Below, one piece after another: positions 53,481-62,370 of a stretch of 64,000 bases of DNA (the first letter of the stretch is position 1; every line of letters starts with the position of its first letter). The notes under the pieces are model-generated. The model was not told the origin of the DNA. It worked only from the letters and a program-made list of their open reading frames with translations, and searched no databases. This DNA comes from Gammaproteobacteria bacterium (GTDB taxonomy: Bacteria; Pseudomonadota; Gammaproteobacteria; Steroidobacterales; Steroidobacteraceae), in contig JADJHU010000001.1 in the NCBI GenBank assembly GCA_016707425.1, positions 62,001 through 126,000 of the forward strand, written 5' to 3'. The translations under genes and the position numbers were made by a program.

Positions 53481-55523
53481 TCACTTCGGTGAGCGCCGTG
53501 GGACGCTCAACGCGTCTGCGAGCGCGGTCGCGAGCTCCGCGGTCTGTACCGGCTTGTTGAGTACCCGCTGTATGCCAGCGAGTCCGGCCTCGCGATCGAG
53601 ATCGGCCGTCCGATGCGCGGTCGCCATGATCACCGGCAGGTCCAAAGGGATGCGGCGGATCGCCCGCACGAAAGCGACCCCGCTCAGACCGGGCATCCGC
53701 TCATCCGTCAGCACCGCGTCGAAGCGACCGGGATCGGCACGCATCGCATCGAGTGCCCGCTGGGGATCGCTGAACCCCACCGGCTCATAGCCGAGTGACC
53801 CAAGCAATTCTTCGAGGAGCGCGACGAGCTGCGGTTCATCATCGACGATCATGACCGTCTGCCCCGACCCGCGAGGGCTGCCAGCGGCGGCCACCACCCG
53901 GCTGGATGCCGTCTTCTGTGCGGGCCAGTACAGGGAGAACCGGGCACCGCCACCCGGTGGGTTCTCGACGTCGATGGCACCGCCCATGCTCAGCATCGCA
54001 TTGCGGACGATCGCGAGACCGAGCCCGGTGCCCTGCCCCCGAGGCGCAGTCGTGTACAGCGCCGTGAAGATCGAATCGATGGCATCCGGCGCGACGCCCG
54101 GTCCATGGTCACGAACCGAGAGACACCACCACTCACCCGCCTCGAGCAGGCCGATGACGAGTGGGCGCGCCCGATCCACTCGCACCGCATTCAGACGCAC
54201 CTCGATCCTGCCTCCGCCGGCACGCATCACCTGTGCAGCGTTCCCACAGATGTTGGCAATGGCCTGGTAGATCTCCGTTGCGTCGCCTCGCACCGTCGCC
54301 CCGCCCTCCAGGATCTCGACGTCGAGAACGGTCGCAGGCGACAGCGTCGGGCGCACCTGGTCGAGCACCTCCATGAGAATCGGCACGAGCGCCACATCCG
54401 AATGATCGAGGCTGCGTCGCGCATCGAGCGTCAGGACGCGCCGCACGAGCTTCCGGCCACGTTCGGCGGCGCTCAGCAGGCGATCGACGTTGAGCCGGAT
54501 CTGGCTCTCGGCGCCGAGCGCATTGCGGATCAGCTCCGCATAGCCGAGCACGGCGCTCAGTACGTTGTTGAAGTCATGGGCCACGGATGCGGCGAAGAGA
54601 CTCAGCGCTTCCGCCCGTCGCGCATCCTCGAGCCGCATCTCCGCTGTGCGCCGGGCCTGCTCGGCCTGGGCGCGCTGATTGAGAGACTGCACCAGCCACG
54701 CGAGCAGGATGGCGGCAAAGCCCGAAAGCGCCAGCGTCAGAGCGACGTTCGTCGTCTCCTGCACACGCCAGTCATGCAGGGCCTGCCACCGGTCGAGACT
54801 CACTGCCACCACGAGTGGATAGCCCTGCACGGGTTGCAGCACTACGATCCGACGTGCGCCTTGCGCAGCCTCATCGACATGGCGGGCGAGCACCGTGCCA
54901 TCGTCGCGTTGCACGCGCACCTCGGTCCCGCGATTGACGTCGACCACGCCATAGATCCTGGCCAGATAGTCACCTGCGATGCCGACGATGAGCACGCCGG
55001 CCAGTGAACCATCGGCGTGGCGAAACGACCGCCCCACTACAAACGCCCGTTCACGGTCCGGCTGATCGGCCCAGAAGCGGCCGAAGTCGAGAACGGGCGT
55101 GATGTGCCGGCGGGAATCGAGAAAGACCGACGATCGGGTGATCCCGGCATCCCGGGCGAGACGATCATCGCTGGCATAGCGGAGTGCTCCACCGGGATCG
55201 AGGACCGTGACCGAATCCACCGCCGGCAGGCGAAGCAGATGGGCTGCGAGCAGCACATGCCACTCGGCTGTCGTGCGCGTCTCCTGCTCATCCGCCTGCA
55301 CCCGCTCGTCGACGTCACGAAGCGCGTAATCGATTTCACGCAGCATCTGGGCGGTGCGATCCGCCAGCGCGCCCGCCAGTAACGCGGTGCTCTTCGCGGC
55401 CCGATCGACTGTCGCCCGATGACTGAGCCATGCCTCCCAGGCAGCGGTCGCGATGATGAGCAGGATGAACCCCACTCCCAGCGCAATCACGCGGCGCCGA
55501 AGGTGAGCCGGTCCGGAGCCCAT
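53481..55523 (-). CDS. Hybrid sensor histidine kinase with C-terminal receiver domain
   Basis: A 680-residue membrane sensor. The first transmembrane helix is at 12-28. A periplasmic Cache/PDC-like domain spans about 40-255 (DSVTVLDPGGALRYAS, GVLIVGIAGDYLARIYG). The second transmembrane helix is at about 259-280. HisKA follows with phospho-acceptor H316 in SVAHDFNNVLSAVLGY, then a HATPase domain with GNAAQVM, DHGPGV and GTGLGLAIVRNAM boxes. The receiver at about 555-675 has LTDERMPG as acceptor site. It lies 9 bp behind the response regulator gene. The ligand is unknown; Cache domains often sense small organic acids or amines. Confidence 0.92.
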   Translation of the reverse strand: MGSGPAHLRRRVIALGVGFILLIIATAAWEAWLSHRATVDRAAKSTALLAGALADRTAQMLREIDYALRDVDERVQADEQETRTTAEWHVLLAAHLLRLPAVDSVTVLDPGGALRYASDDRLARDAGITRSSVFLDSRRHITPVLDFGRFWADQPDRERAFVVGRSFRHADGSLAGVLIVGIAGDYLARIYGVVDVNRGTEVRVQRDDGTVLARHVDEAAQGARRIVVLQPVQGYPLVVAVSLDRWQALHDWRVQETTNVALTLALSGFAAILLAWLVQSLNQRAQAEQARRTAEMRLEDARRAEALSLFAASVAHDFNNVLSAVLGYAELIRNALGAESQIRLNVDRLLSAAERGRKLVRRVLTLDARRSLDHSDVALVPILMEVLDQVRPTLSPATVLDVEILEGGATVRGDATEIYQAIANICGNAAQVMRAGGGRIEVRLNAVRVDRARPLVIGLLEAGEWWCLSVRDHGPGVAPDAIDSIFTALYTTAPRGQGTGLGLAIVRNAMLSMGGAIDVENPPGGGARFSLYWPAQKTASSRVVAAAGSPRGSGQTVMIVDDEPQLVALLEELLGSLGYEPVGFSDPQRALDAMRADPGRFDAVLTDERMPGLSGVAFVRAIRRIPLDLPVIMATAHRTADLDREAGLAGIQRVLNKPVQTAELATALADALSVPRRSPK

Positions 55524-55532
55524 GGCGCTGCT

Positions 55533-56282
55533 CTATCGCAGAATGCTGACCGGCACCGCGAACCGATAGCCGGCACCGCGCTCGGTGACGATGAGCCGGG
55601 GGTTGCTCGCGTCGCGTTCGAGCTTGCGCCGCAGCCGCAGGATCGTGACGTCGATCGCCCGGTCGTAGACCTCGAGGTTGTGCAACCGTGAACGCTCGAG
55701 CAGCTGGTCACGCGTGAGCACGGCTTCGGGCGCCGACAGGAATGCACAGAGCAGGTTGAATTCGCCGTTCGTGAGTTCGACACATTGCCCTGCGGGGTTC
55801 GTCAAGCGCCGTGTGCGCAGGTTGAGTTCCCACCCCGAAAACCGGTAGGCACGCAACGCCTCATCGTGTGCGGTCACGACCTGCTGCTGCGCCCGCCGGA
55901 TGACAGCACGGATGCGCGCCACGAGCTCACGCGGGCTGAACGGCTTGGTGACATAGTCGTCGGCAGCGAGCTCGAGTCCCATGACCCGGTCGGCCTCGTC
56001 CCGGCGTCCGGACACGATGATGATGGGAACCATCGATCGCTCGCGCACCTGGCGCGCGATCGACATGCCGTCTTCGCCGGGCAGGCGCAGATCGAGGAGC
56101 AGCACATCGACCGGTTCGCTGTGGAGTATCTCGAGCATGGCCGTGCCCGTTCCAACGGCCCGCACGCGCAATTCATAGTCCGGCAGGAACGTCTCGAGCA
56201 GAGCACGGATGTCCGGATCGTCGTCCAGTGCGAGCACGAGGGGCGCGATGGTCGCATCGGCTTGATCTGGAGCAGCCGCCAT
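55533..56282 (-). CDS. OmpR-family response regulator
   Basis: A 249-residue regulator. The receiver has acidic residues D20-D22, acceptor D64 in LLLDLRLPGEDG, and KPFSPRELVARI. The winged helix has LTNGEFNLLCAFLSAPEAVLTR, YDRAIDVTILRLRRKLE and ERGAGYRFAVPV. The ATG at 56282 has AGGAGG ahead and was chosen over a longer in-frame start. It forms a two-gene operon with the hybrid kinase downstream. Its targets are unknown; the nearby catabolic genes are possible but unproven. Confidence 0.92.
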   Translation of the reverse strand: MAAAPDQADATIAPLVLALDDDPDIRALLETFLPDYELRVRAVGTGTAMLEILHSEPVDVLLLDLRLPGEDGMSIARQVRERSMVPIIIVSGRRDEADRVMGLELAADDYVTKPFSPRELVARIRAVIRRAQQQVVTAHDEALRAYRFSGWELNLRTRRLTNPAGQCVELTNGEFNLLCAFLSAPEAVLTRDQLLERSRLHNLEVYDRAIDVTILRLRRKLERDASNPRLIVTERGAGYRFAVPVSILR

Positions 56283-56432
56283 CAGTGAATCCTCCTGCGT
56301 CGGCCTGGCGAGTGCCGCCTCGCCAGCCGCGCATCGATCAGCCTGCGGCCTGTCCTCCAAGGCGCTCGGCCATGACCCGCCTCATCCTTGGGGCTCCGCC
56401 CGTCACCCCGGTCACCCTGCCCGTGAAGCGCT

Positions 56433-57608
56433 TCACGCGATCACCCCCGCGGCACGCAGCTCGGCGATGCGCGTCTCACTCAAACCCGCCTCGCGCAGGA
56501 TCTCGACGGTGTGCTCGCCGCGCTGCGGCGCAGGCCGACGGATGCTCCCGGGCGTGCGGCTCAGGCGCGGCGCCGGTGCAGGCTGCACATGACCACCGTA
56601 CTCGACGAAGGTCTCACGCGCGCGATTGTGCCCGTGATACGGTGCCTCCTCGAGGTCGAGCACCGGTGCAAAGCACACGTCGCTGCCTTCGAGATGCCGA
56701 CACCACTCGTCGCGCGTGCGCGTGGCAATGATCGCCTCCAGGCGCCGCCGGTACTCCGGCCAGCGCCGCGCATCGAACTGCTGCCATTCCCGCGCATCCC
56801 CGACACCCAGCTTCTGGAGGAGCAGCGCATGGAACTGCGGCTCGATCGAGCCCAGCGCGATGAACCGTCCGTCCGCACACGCGTAGCAGCCGTAGAAGTG
56901 CGCGCTGCCGTCGAGGAGGTTCGACTGACGTCGGGTCGACCACGCGCCCGCCGCGTGCATGGCATAGATCGAGGTCCCTAGCAACGCCGAACCGTCGGTC
57001 ATCGCCGCATCGATCACCTGTCCGCGTCCGGAACTCCGCGCCTCGAGCAGTGCACAGACGAGACCGAAGGCGAGCATCATCCCGCCACCGCCGTAATCAC
57101 CGATGAGATTGAGCGGCACGGTCGGCGGCCGGTCGCCAGGCCCGATGGCATGCAGTACACCCGAGAGCGCAATGTAGTTCAGATCGTGCCCGGCAGCCGG
57201 CGCGAGCGGCCCCGACTGGCCCCAGCCGGTCATCCTCCCGTAGACAAGGCGTGGATTGCGGGCGAGGCACACCTCGGGCCCCAGTCCGAGCGATTCCATG
57301 ACCCCGGGCCGGTAGCCCTCGATGAGCGCATCCGCCGTATCGAGAAGCTCGAGCACGAGCGCGCACGCCCCGGGCTTTTTCAGGTCGACGGCGACCGAGC
57401 GACGGCCGCGGGCGACGAAGTCGAACTCAGGGTCCTGTGACGATGCCCAGTCGGCGACCGTGCGGTCGATCCGGATGAGCTCCGCCCCCATGTCCGCGAG
57501 CATCATTCCGCAGAACGGGCCGGGACCGACCGCGGCAAACTCGACGACACGGATGCCCGCGAGAGGCCCGCGCGCGCTCTGCGCCTTCGCAGCCTCGGAA
57601 GCAGTCAC
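56433..57608 (-). CDS. Alpha-methylacyl-CoA racemase (family III CoA-transferase fold)
   Basis: A 391-residue enzyme with the racemase branch signatures GPGPFCGMMLADMGAELIRIDR and AGHDLNYIALSGVLHAIG. H141 and D171 (NLIGDYGGGG) lie 30 residues apart, as in the His126/Asp156 pair of the mycobacterial enzyme. It interconverts (2R)- and (2S)-2-methylacyl-CoA, a step needed before beta-oxidation of steroid or isoprenoid side chains because acyl-CoA dehydrogenases take only the S form. It is separate from the main operons and divergent from an SDR gene. Confidence 0.9.
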   Translation of the reverse strand: MTASEAAKAQSARGPLAGIRVVEFAAVGPGPFCGMMLADMGAELIRIDRTVADWASSQDPEFDFVARGRRSVAVDLKKPGACALVLELLDTADALIEGYRPGVMESLGLGPEVCLARNPRLVYGRMTGWGQSGPLAPAAGHDLNYIALSGVLHAIGPGDRPPTVPLNLIGDYGGGGMMLAFGLVCALLEARSSGRGQVIDAAMTDGSALLGTSIYAMHAAGAWSTRRQSNLLDGSAHFYGCYACADGRFIALGSIEPQFHALLLQKLGVGDAREWQQFDARRWPEYRRRLEAIIATRTRDEWCRHLEGSDVCFAPVLDLEEAPYHGHNRARETFVEYGGHVQPAPAPRLSRTPGSIRRPAPQRGEHTVEILREAGLSETRIAELRAAGVIA

Positions 57609-57614
57609 AAAAGA

Positions 57615-57641
57615 GCCGTCCGGAAGTCTGACATGGACGGC
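57615..57641. promoter_or_regulatory. Inverted repeat between racemase and SDR genes
   Basis: GCCGTCC and GGACGGC form perfect 7-bp arms with a 13-base spacer, just upstream of the racemase start in the 160-bp divergent gap. Possible operator; no matching site was noted elsewhere. Confidence 0.25.
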
Positions 57642-57768
57642 AGTCTAACAGGGCGCAGCGGGCGGCGGTCCGCATTCGCGGCCCTCCTCCTCTACAGCCA
57701 CCGGGTCACTTGGGGTATCGTAGCCTCCACCTTTCGGCGCGCCGCAGCGCAGCAGTACGGGAGCAGTC

Positions 57769-58548
57769 ATGGGTAAACGTCTTGAGGGCCGCGTCGCGAT
57801 CGTGACCGGTGCCAGTCAGGGGATCGGCGAAGCCATCGCCGCACGCTTCGCCGCCGAGGGCGCGAAGGTCATCATGTGTTCGCGCCGCAGGGATGCGATC
57901 GACGCGGCCGCGGCCCGGATCCGACAGGCCGGCGGTTCGGCCGAAGCGGAGGCGCTCGACGTCTCCGATCTGGAGGCACTCGCCGCCTTCGTCAACCGTT
58001 CCGCGCAGCACCATGGTCGGCTCGATGTTCTCGTGAACAACGCTCCGGTGGTCGGCTATGGCGGGATCGCGGATCTCACCGAAGACGCGTTTCGCGCCAA
58101 TTTCCGCGTCAACGTGGATGCAGTGTTCGTCGCCACTCGCGAGGCGATGAAGACCATGACCGCAAGGAAGCGCGGCTCGATCGTCAACATCTCGTCGCTG
58201 AACGGGCTTCTGGCGCTGAACGGCCTTGCAGGCTATGGCGCTGCCAAGGCAGCGCTGATCCACTTCACGCGCTACACGGCCATCGAGGGGGCGCCGGCGA
58301 ACGTGCGCGCCAACGTCATCGCTCCGGGCGTCATCGACACGCCGGCGACCGCGGCGGGCTTTGCGGGCCCGTCTGCCGCCTGGGGCGAGAAAATTGCCGC
58401 GGCCACCCCGATGAGGCGGTTCGGCCGGCCGGACGAAATCGCGGACGTCGCGCTCTTCCTCGCTTCGGACGAATCGTCCTACGTCACCGGGGTCTGTATC
58501 CCCGTCGATGGCGGCAAGTCTGCCGAACTCTACGTGCCGGGTCCCTGA
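57769..58548 (+). CDS. SDR family oxidoreductase
   Basis: A 259-residue classical SDR with TGASQGIG cofactor motif, NISSLNGLLALNGLAGYGAAKAA catalytic region (Ser, Tyr, Lys all present), and ASDESSYVTGVCIPVDGGKS near the end. The usual NNAG reads NNAP, a mild deviation. It oxidises or reduces a secondary alcohol or ketone; hydroxysteroid-type activity is plausible from context. It is followed after 20 bp by a second SDR gene with GAGGAG ahead, so the two form an operon. Confidence 0.9.
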   Translation: MGKRLEGRVAIVTGASQGIGEAIAARFAAEGAKVIMCSRRRDAIDAAAARIRQAGGSAEAEALDVSDLEALAAFVNRSAQHHGRLDVLVNNAPVVGYGGIADLTEDAFRANFRVNVDAVFVATREAMKTMTARKRGSIVNISSLNGLLALNGLAGYGAAKAALIHFTRYTAIEGAPANVRANVIAPGVIDTPATAAGFAGPSAAWGEKIAAATPMRRFGRPDEIADVALFLASDESSYVTGVCIPVDGGKSAELYVPGP

Positions 58549-58568
58549 CAACTACTGAGGAGAAGCGC

Positions 58569-59398
58569 ATGACATCACTGGCTGGAAAGGCGGCACTGGT
58601 CACCGGTGCAGGACAGGGCATCGGGCGCGCCTGTGTGCGCGCACTCGCTGCCGCGGGCGCACGTGTCGCTGCGCTCGATCTGAACGAGACAGCGGCAAAG
58701 GAGACGATTTCCGGGGCGGAGCAGCCCGCCTCGCACCTGGCGCTCAAGTGCGACGTGAGCCAGAGCGCACAGGTCCGGGACGCCTTTGCGCGAGCCCACG
58801 CCGCCTTCGGACGTCTCGACGTGCTGGTCAACAATGCCGGCATCGGCCAGTGGCAGAACGACGGCAGCGCGAAGATGTACGAGCTCATGGCGAAGCGCAA
58901 CGAGGAACTCGCACGTGGCGAGACACCGAAAACCCACGTCGAGCAACTCGTCTACATGGACGACGAAGGCTGGCGCGGGGTCATGAGCGTGAATCTCGAT
59001 GGTGTCTTTTTCTGCACCCGCGAGGACTGCGATGGATGGAGAAAGACGGCATCGCGGGCTCGATCATCAACATCGCGTCCTCCTCGGCACAGTCGGGTGA
59101 GGGTCCGACTCACTACGTGACGAGCAAGACGGCGGTCCTCGGACTCACGCGCGCCGTCGCCCGTGAGGTCGCCTCGCGTGGCATCCGCGTGAATGCCGTC
59201 GCCCCGGGCTCCACCGACACGCCGCTCCTGCGCGGCATCCCGGAGTCCTGGATCAAGAGCCTCGAGGCCGCGACACCCCTGGGCCGCATGGGACGACCCG
59301 AGGAGGTCGCAGCGGTCGTGCGCTTCCTGGCGAGCGACGAAGCCTCCTACGTCACTGGCAGCCTCATGGCGGTGAACGGCGGATCGGTGATGATCTAG
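58569..59398 (+). pseudogene. SDR family oxidoreductase, frameshifted
   Basis: A classical SDR of about 276 residues. The first frame carries TGAGQGIG, VLVNNAGIG and VNLDGVFFCTRE. A shift at about 59021-59028 (one missing base, restoring a REALRWMEKDG-like run) moves the rest to another frame. That frame has GSIINIASSSAQSG, HYVTSKTAVLGLTRAV and VNAVAPGSTDTPLL. The segment from about 95 to 130 (NDGSAKMYELMAKRNEELARGETP) is longer than in most SDRs. Catalytic Ser, Tyr and Lys lie beyond the break, so a real frameshift would abolish activity. Confidence 0.85.
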
Positions 59399-59429
59399 CG
59401 GTCGCCGGTTCGAGCGTCAGATCGCATCA

Positions 59430-59460
59430 GCATGGTGCGCGGATATTCCGCGCACCATGC
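59430..59460. terminator. Perfect 14-bp-arm hairpin after the second SDR gene
   Basis: Arms GCATGGTGCGCGGA and TCCGCGCACCATGC are exact complements around a TAT loop, starting 32 bp after the SDR stop and ending 21 bp before the LOG gene. This is the strongest hairpin noticed in the window. No T-run follows, so it may be a Rho-assisted terminator or an mRNA-stabilising structure. Confidence 0.55.
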
Positions 59461-59481
59461 GACCTCCCTGAGTTGCTGCCC

Positions 59482-60303
59482 ATGCCGGATCAGAAGACGA
59501 ATTCGACGCCCCGGAGCTACCTGCTGCCGGTCGAGGATCCCGAGTTCCTGCTCCGGGACGAGATGCGATCCATCCGCTTTGCACTTGAGTACGCCAAGGC
59601 GGACCTGGCGCTGCGCGACTGGGGAATCCGCTCGACGATCATCGTGTTCGGAGGGGCCCGCATCCCCTCGCCTGAGCAGGCGCAGGCCGCCACTGCAGCC
59701 GCCCGGGGGCCGGAGGATGAGCGCCTCGCCGAGCGCATGAGCGCCCAGTCCCGGTACTACGAGATCGCCCGCGAATTTGCGCGGATCGCCTCGGAACGCG
59801 GAGGCGCGTTCGCACCCCGGCATCGCTGGCGCGACAACGTGATCGCGACGGGAGGCGGGCCTGGCATCATGGAGGCGGCCAACCGGGGCGCGTCCGATGT
59901 CAATGCTCCCAGCATCGGCTTCAATATTTCTTTGCCGCACGAGCAGCGCCCGAACCCGTACATCACGCCTGAGCTGACCTTCCGCTTCCACTACTTTGCG
60001 ATGCGCAAGATGCACCTCGCCATGCGGGCGAACGCACTGGCGATCTTTCCCGGCGGCTTTGGCACCCTGGACGAACTGTTCGAGCTGCTGACGCTGCAGC
60101 AGACCCGAAAGGCGCCGACCGCGCCGATCGTGCTCTTCGGCAAGTCGTACTGGAGCCGGGTGATCAACTTCGATGCGCTCGCCGAGGAAGGTGCGATTTC
60201 CTCCTCGGACCTGCAACTGTTCGAGTTTGCCGAGACCGCCGAGGACGGCTGGGCGTCACTCGTGGGGCGCGGACTGCTCGCCCACACGGCAACGCGGGAT
60301 TGA
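59482..60303 (+). CDS. LOG family protein (nucleoside 5'-monophosphate phosphoribohydrolase)
   Basis: A 273-residue protein with the LOG signatures GGGPGIMEAANRGA and PGGFGTLDELFELLTLQQT, which form the nucleotide-binding and catalytic site. Relatives remove ribose 5-phosphate from AMP or cytokinin nucleotides. It is longer at the N-terminus than plant-type LOG (STIIVFGGARIPSP begins near residue 50), as in many bacterial homologues. The ATG at 59482 was preferred to a TTG three codons earlier. It stands behind a strong hairpin and is probably independent of the SDR pair. Confidence 0.88.
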   Translation: MPDQKTNSTPRSYLLPVEDPEFLLRDEMRSIRFALEYAKADLALRDWGIRSTIIVFGGARIPSPEQAQAATAAARGPEDERLAERMSAQSRYYEIAREFARIASERGGAFAPRHRWRDNVIATGGGPGIMEAANRGASDVNAPSIGFNISLPHEQRPNPYITPELTFRFHYFAMRKMHLAMRANALAIFPGGFGTLDELFELLTLQQTRKAPTAPIVLFGKSYWSRVINFDALAEEGAISSSDLQLFEFAETAEDGWASLVGRGLLAHTATRD

Positions 60304-60357
60304 CGCCAGCCACGCCGCTGCCCCAGAGTGAGACCCATACATCGAAGGGAGGTTGAC

Positions 60358-61476
60358 ATGCGGGCCACGAGAACACCCACCCTGGCGCTCCTGTCTGCCA
60401 TCGTGCTGAGCGCCCCAAACGTGTTTGCCGCGCCGGCTCCGGGAGGCGCCCAGGCAACACCGGCGCAGAAACCCGCCGGCTACGAGCCGGGTGAGAAGTG
60501 GCAGACGACGGCATCGATGCAGATGATGGGCATGAGCATGCCCGGCCAGTCGGCCGAAGTCTGCGTACCGAAGAACAGCGACCAGTCGCCGGTGCCGATC
60601 GACAGGAACTGCAGGGTCCTCGATGAGAAGCGATCCGGCAACAAGGTCACCTCCCGCATGGTCTGCACGGGCAAGGACGCCATGGAAGGCGCCATGGAGA
60701 TCATCTACGACGGTCCCGGCCATTATCGCGGCAAGATGGTCGCGAAAAGCGCCGAGGGCGAGATGACCATGGCCTACGAGGGCAGGAAGCTCCCGGGTGA
60801 ATGCGATGCGGGCGAGATCAAGCGCAAGGTTGCCGCCGCGGAGGCCAGGGCGAACGCCCAGATCGCGCAGTCCTGCAAGGAAAGTGCACAGGACGCCCTG
60901 AAAGGCTATCCGCTCTTCACCGGCGCGACACCGATGTGCAAAGACCCGAAGGACAGGCAGGTCTTCTGTGCCAGTGTTCAGGGCTACAGGGGGTTTGGCA
61001 TGCTGGCGCAACAGGAGCGCCTCAGCCGCCACGATGCACGCCAGGACCTCGCCGCCAGGCCGCTCACGGACTCGGCAAAGAGCTGCGGTTTCGACGTCGA
61101 GGCCAGACGCTCAGAGCTCTGCCGGGATGCCGAGCGAAAGCACGAATGGAAATTCTTCACCAACGAGTGCCCGGCGCTCGCGACCGTGCTCGCGCGACGC
61201 GAGTGTGCGGGCCGCAATGACTCCAACCCGCCGGCCGAGGAGTATCGGGAATTCTGCCTGGCCTATTCCCAGGCAGGCAGGCAGGCAGGCGGAGGCGGTT
61301 CATCGCCCGAGCCCGCCGCCTCCGGGTCCAGCGCTGAGCGCTGCCAGGATCTGGCAGACGGAGAGAAGAGACGACCGGGTGACGAGTCGTGCGCGGAGGA
61401 GTCGGCACAGAAGAAATCCATGGGCGACAAGGCCAAGGATTCCATGAAGAAGCTGAAGGGTCTGCTGGGACGCTGA
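60358..61476 (+). CDS. DUF3617 domain exported protein with cysteine-rich extension
   Basis: A 372-residue protein. The signal peptide ends near NVFAAPA. The DUF3617 part (about 40-180) has YEPGEKWQTTASMQMMGMSMP, CVPKNSDQSPVP and a RMVCTGKDAMEGAMEIIYDG strand pair. The second half adds about ten cysteines in spaced pairs (SCKES..MCKD..FCAS, SCGF..LCRD..ECPA, ECAG..FCLA), then a low-complexity Gly/Ser stretch and a lysine-rich tail. Function unknown; probably periplasmic and disulfide-bonded. AAGGGAGG precedes the ATG. The two-part length exceeds a plain DUF3617 protein. Confidence 0.82.
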   Translation: MRATRTPTLALLSAIVLSAPNVFAAPAPGGAQATPAQKPAGYEPGEKWQTTASMQMMGMSMPGQSAEVCVPKNSDQSPVPIDRNCRVLDEKRSGNKVTSRMVCTGKDAMEGAMEIIYDGPGHYRGKMVAKSAEGEMTMAYEGRKLPGECDAGEIKRKVAAAEARANAQIAQSCKESAQDALKGYPLFTGATPMCKDPKDRQVFCASVQGYRGFGMLAQQERLSRHDARQDLAARPLTDSAKSCGFDVEARRSELCRDAERKHEWKFFTNECPALATVLARRECAGRNDSNPPAEEYREFCLAYSQAGRQAGGGGSSPEPAASGSSAERCQDLADGEKRRPGDESCAEESAQKKSMGDKAKDSMKKLKGLLGR

Positions 61477-61521
61477 AGGTACGCGACACACGGCGCGCTG
61501 ATGCCAGTGGCGGCGCGTGTG

Positions 61522-62370
61522 ATGAAGACCCCGCGCCGCGGGAACGTATTGCGGATGAGGCATCTCGTTCCGGCGATCGCGAGCGCGCTGCTCGCATCCG
61601 GACCGCTCGCTGCGGCGCCGACCGACGCATTCCCGGGCGCAGCCGCGGCCTACATCGTTGTGGCCGACGGTCGCCCGCTGTGGGTGCGTGAGGCGGCCAC
61701 ACCGCGACAGCCGGCATCGCTCACCAAACTCCTGACGGCACTCGTGCTGCTCGAGGGCGACTGGCGACCCGACGCACCCGTCCACATCAGCACGCGCGCA
61801 GCGGACGTCGAGGGCTCCCGGCTCGGCCTGCGTGCCGGTGAGGTGTTGCGCGCCCAGGATGCGCTCACCGCGCTCCTGGTGCGGTCCGCGAACGACGCCT
61901 GCGTCGCGCTCGCCGAATCCGCAGCCGGCTCGCTGCCGGCATTCGCGGACCGCATGAACGCGAAGGCTGCAGCGCTCGGCATGAACGACTCGCACTTCGT
62001 GCATCCCTGCGGTCTCGACGCGCCCGGCCAGAAGACCTCAGCGCGCGATCTCCTGCGACTCGCCATCGCTGCGGTCGACGTGCCGACGATCGCACGTATC
62101 GTTGCCCTGCGTCATGCCATCGTCACCACCCACGCCGGCCGGCGACTTGCGATGAGCAATACGAATCTCCTGCTCGGGCAGCTGGATGGCGTCGTCGGCG
62201 TCAAGAGCGGCCGTACGAGCGGCGCCGGCAAGTGCCTCATCGCGCTCGCGCACCGCGGAGCGCACACGGTCTGGCTCGTCATGCTGGGCGCGTCGAGTCG
62301 CTGGTGGGTCGCCGCCGGCATCATCGATGCGGCGTTTCGCGATCTCGAAGGCGACGGGATCCGGCAGTGA
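61522..62370 (+). CDS. D-alanyl-D-alanine carboxypeptidase (peptidase S11)
   Basis: Periplasmic penicillin-binding-type enzyme that trims the terminal D-alanine of peptidoglycan stem peptides. The active-site SxxK is in PASLTKLLTAL, SxN is RSANDACVAL, and the KTG box appears as VKSGRTSG, an accepted variant. The signal peptide LVPAIASALLASGPLAAA is clear. The start is uncertain among ATGs at 61501, 61522 and 61555; all leave the signal intact. Its stop overlaps the next ATG. It lacks the long C-terminal membrane-anchor domain of DacA. Confidence 0.9.
   Translation: MKTPRRGNVLRMRHLVPAIASALLASGPLAAAPTDAFPGAAAAYIVVADGRPLWVREAATPRQPASLTKLLTALVLLEGDWRPDAPVHISTRAADVEGSRLGLRAGEVLRAQDALTALLVRSANDACVALAESAAGSLPAFADRMNAKAAALGMNDSHFVHPCGLDAPGQKTSARDLLRLAIAAVDVPTIARIVALRHAIVTTHAGRRLAMSNTNLLLGQLDGVVGVKSGRTSGAGKCLIALAHRGAHTVWLVMLGASSRWWVAAGIIDAAFRDLEGDGIRQ

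Noticed and set aside
10565..59398. Genomic island by transfer
   Set aside because: No integrase, transposase, flanking repeat or strong overall composition shift; the slightly lower GC near 38-39 and 46-48 kb is judged by eye and too weak.
61522..62370. Defective KTG box in the DD-carboxypeptidase
   Set aside because: KSG in place of KTG is an accepted variant in this family, so activity is not in doubt on that basis.
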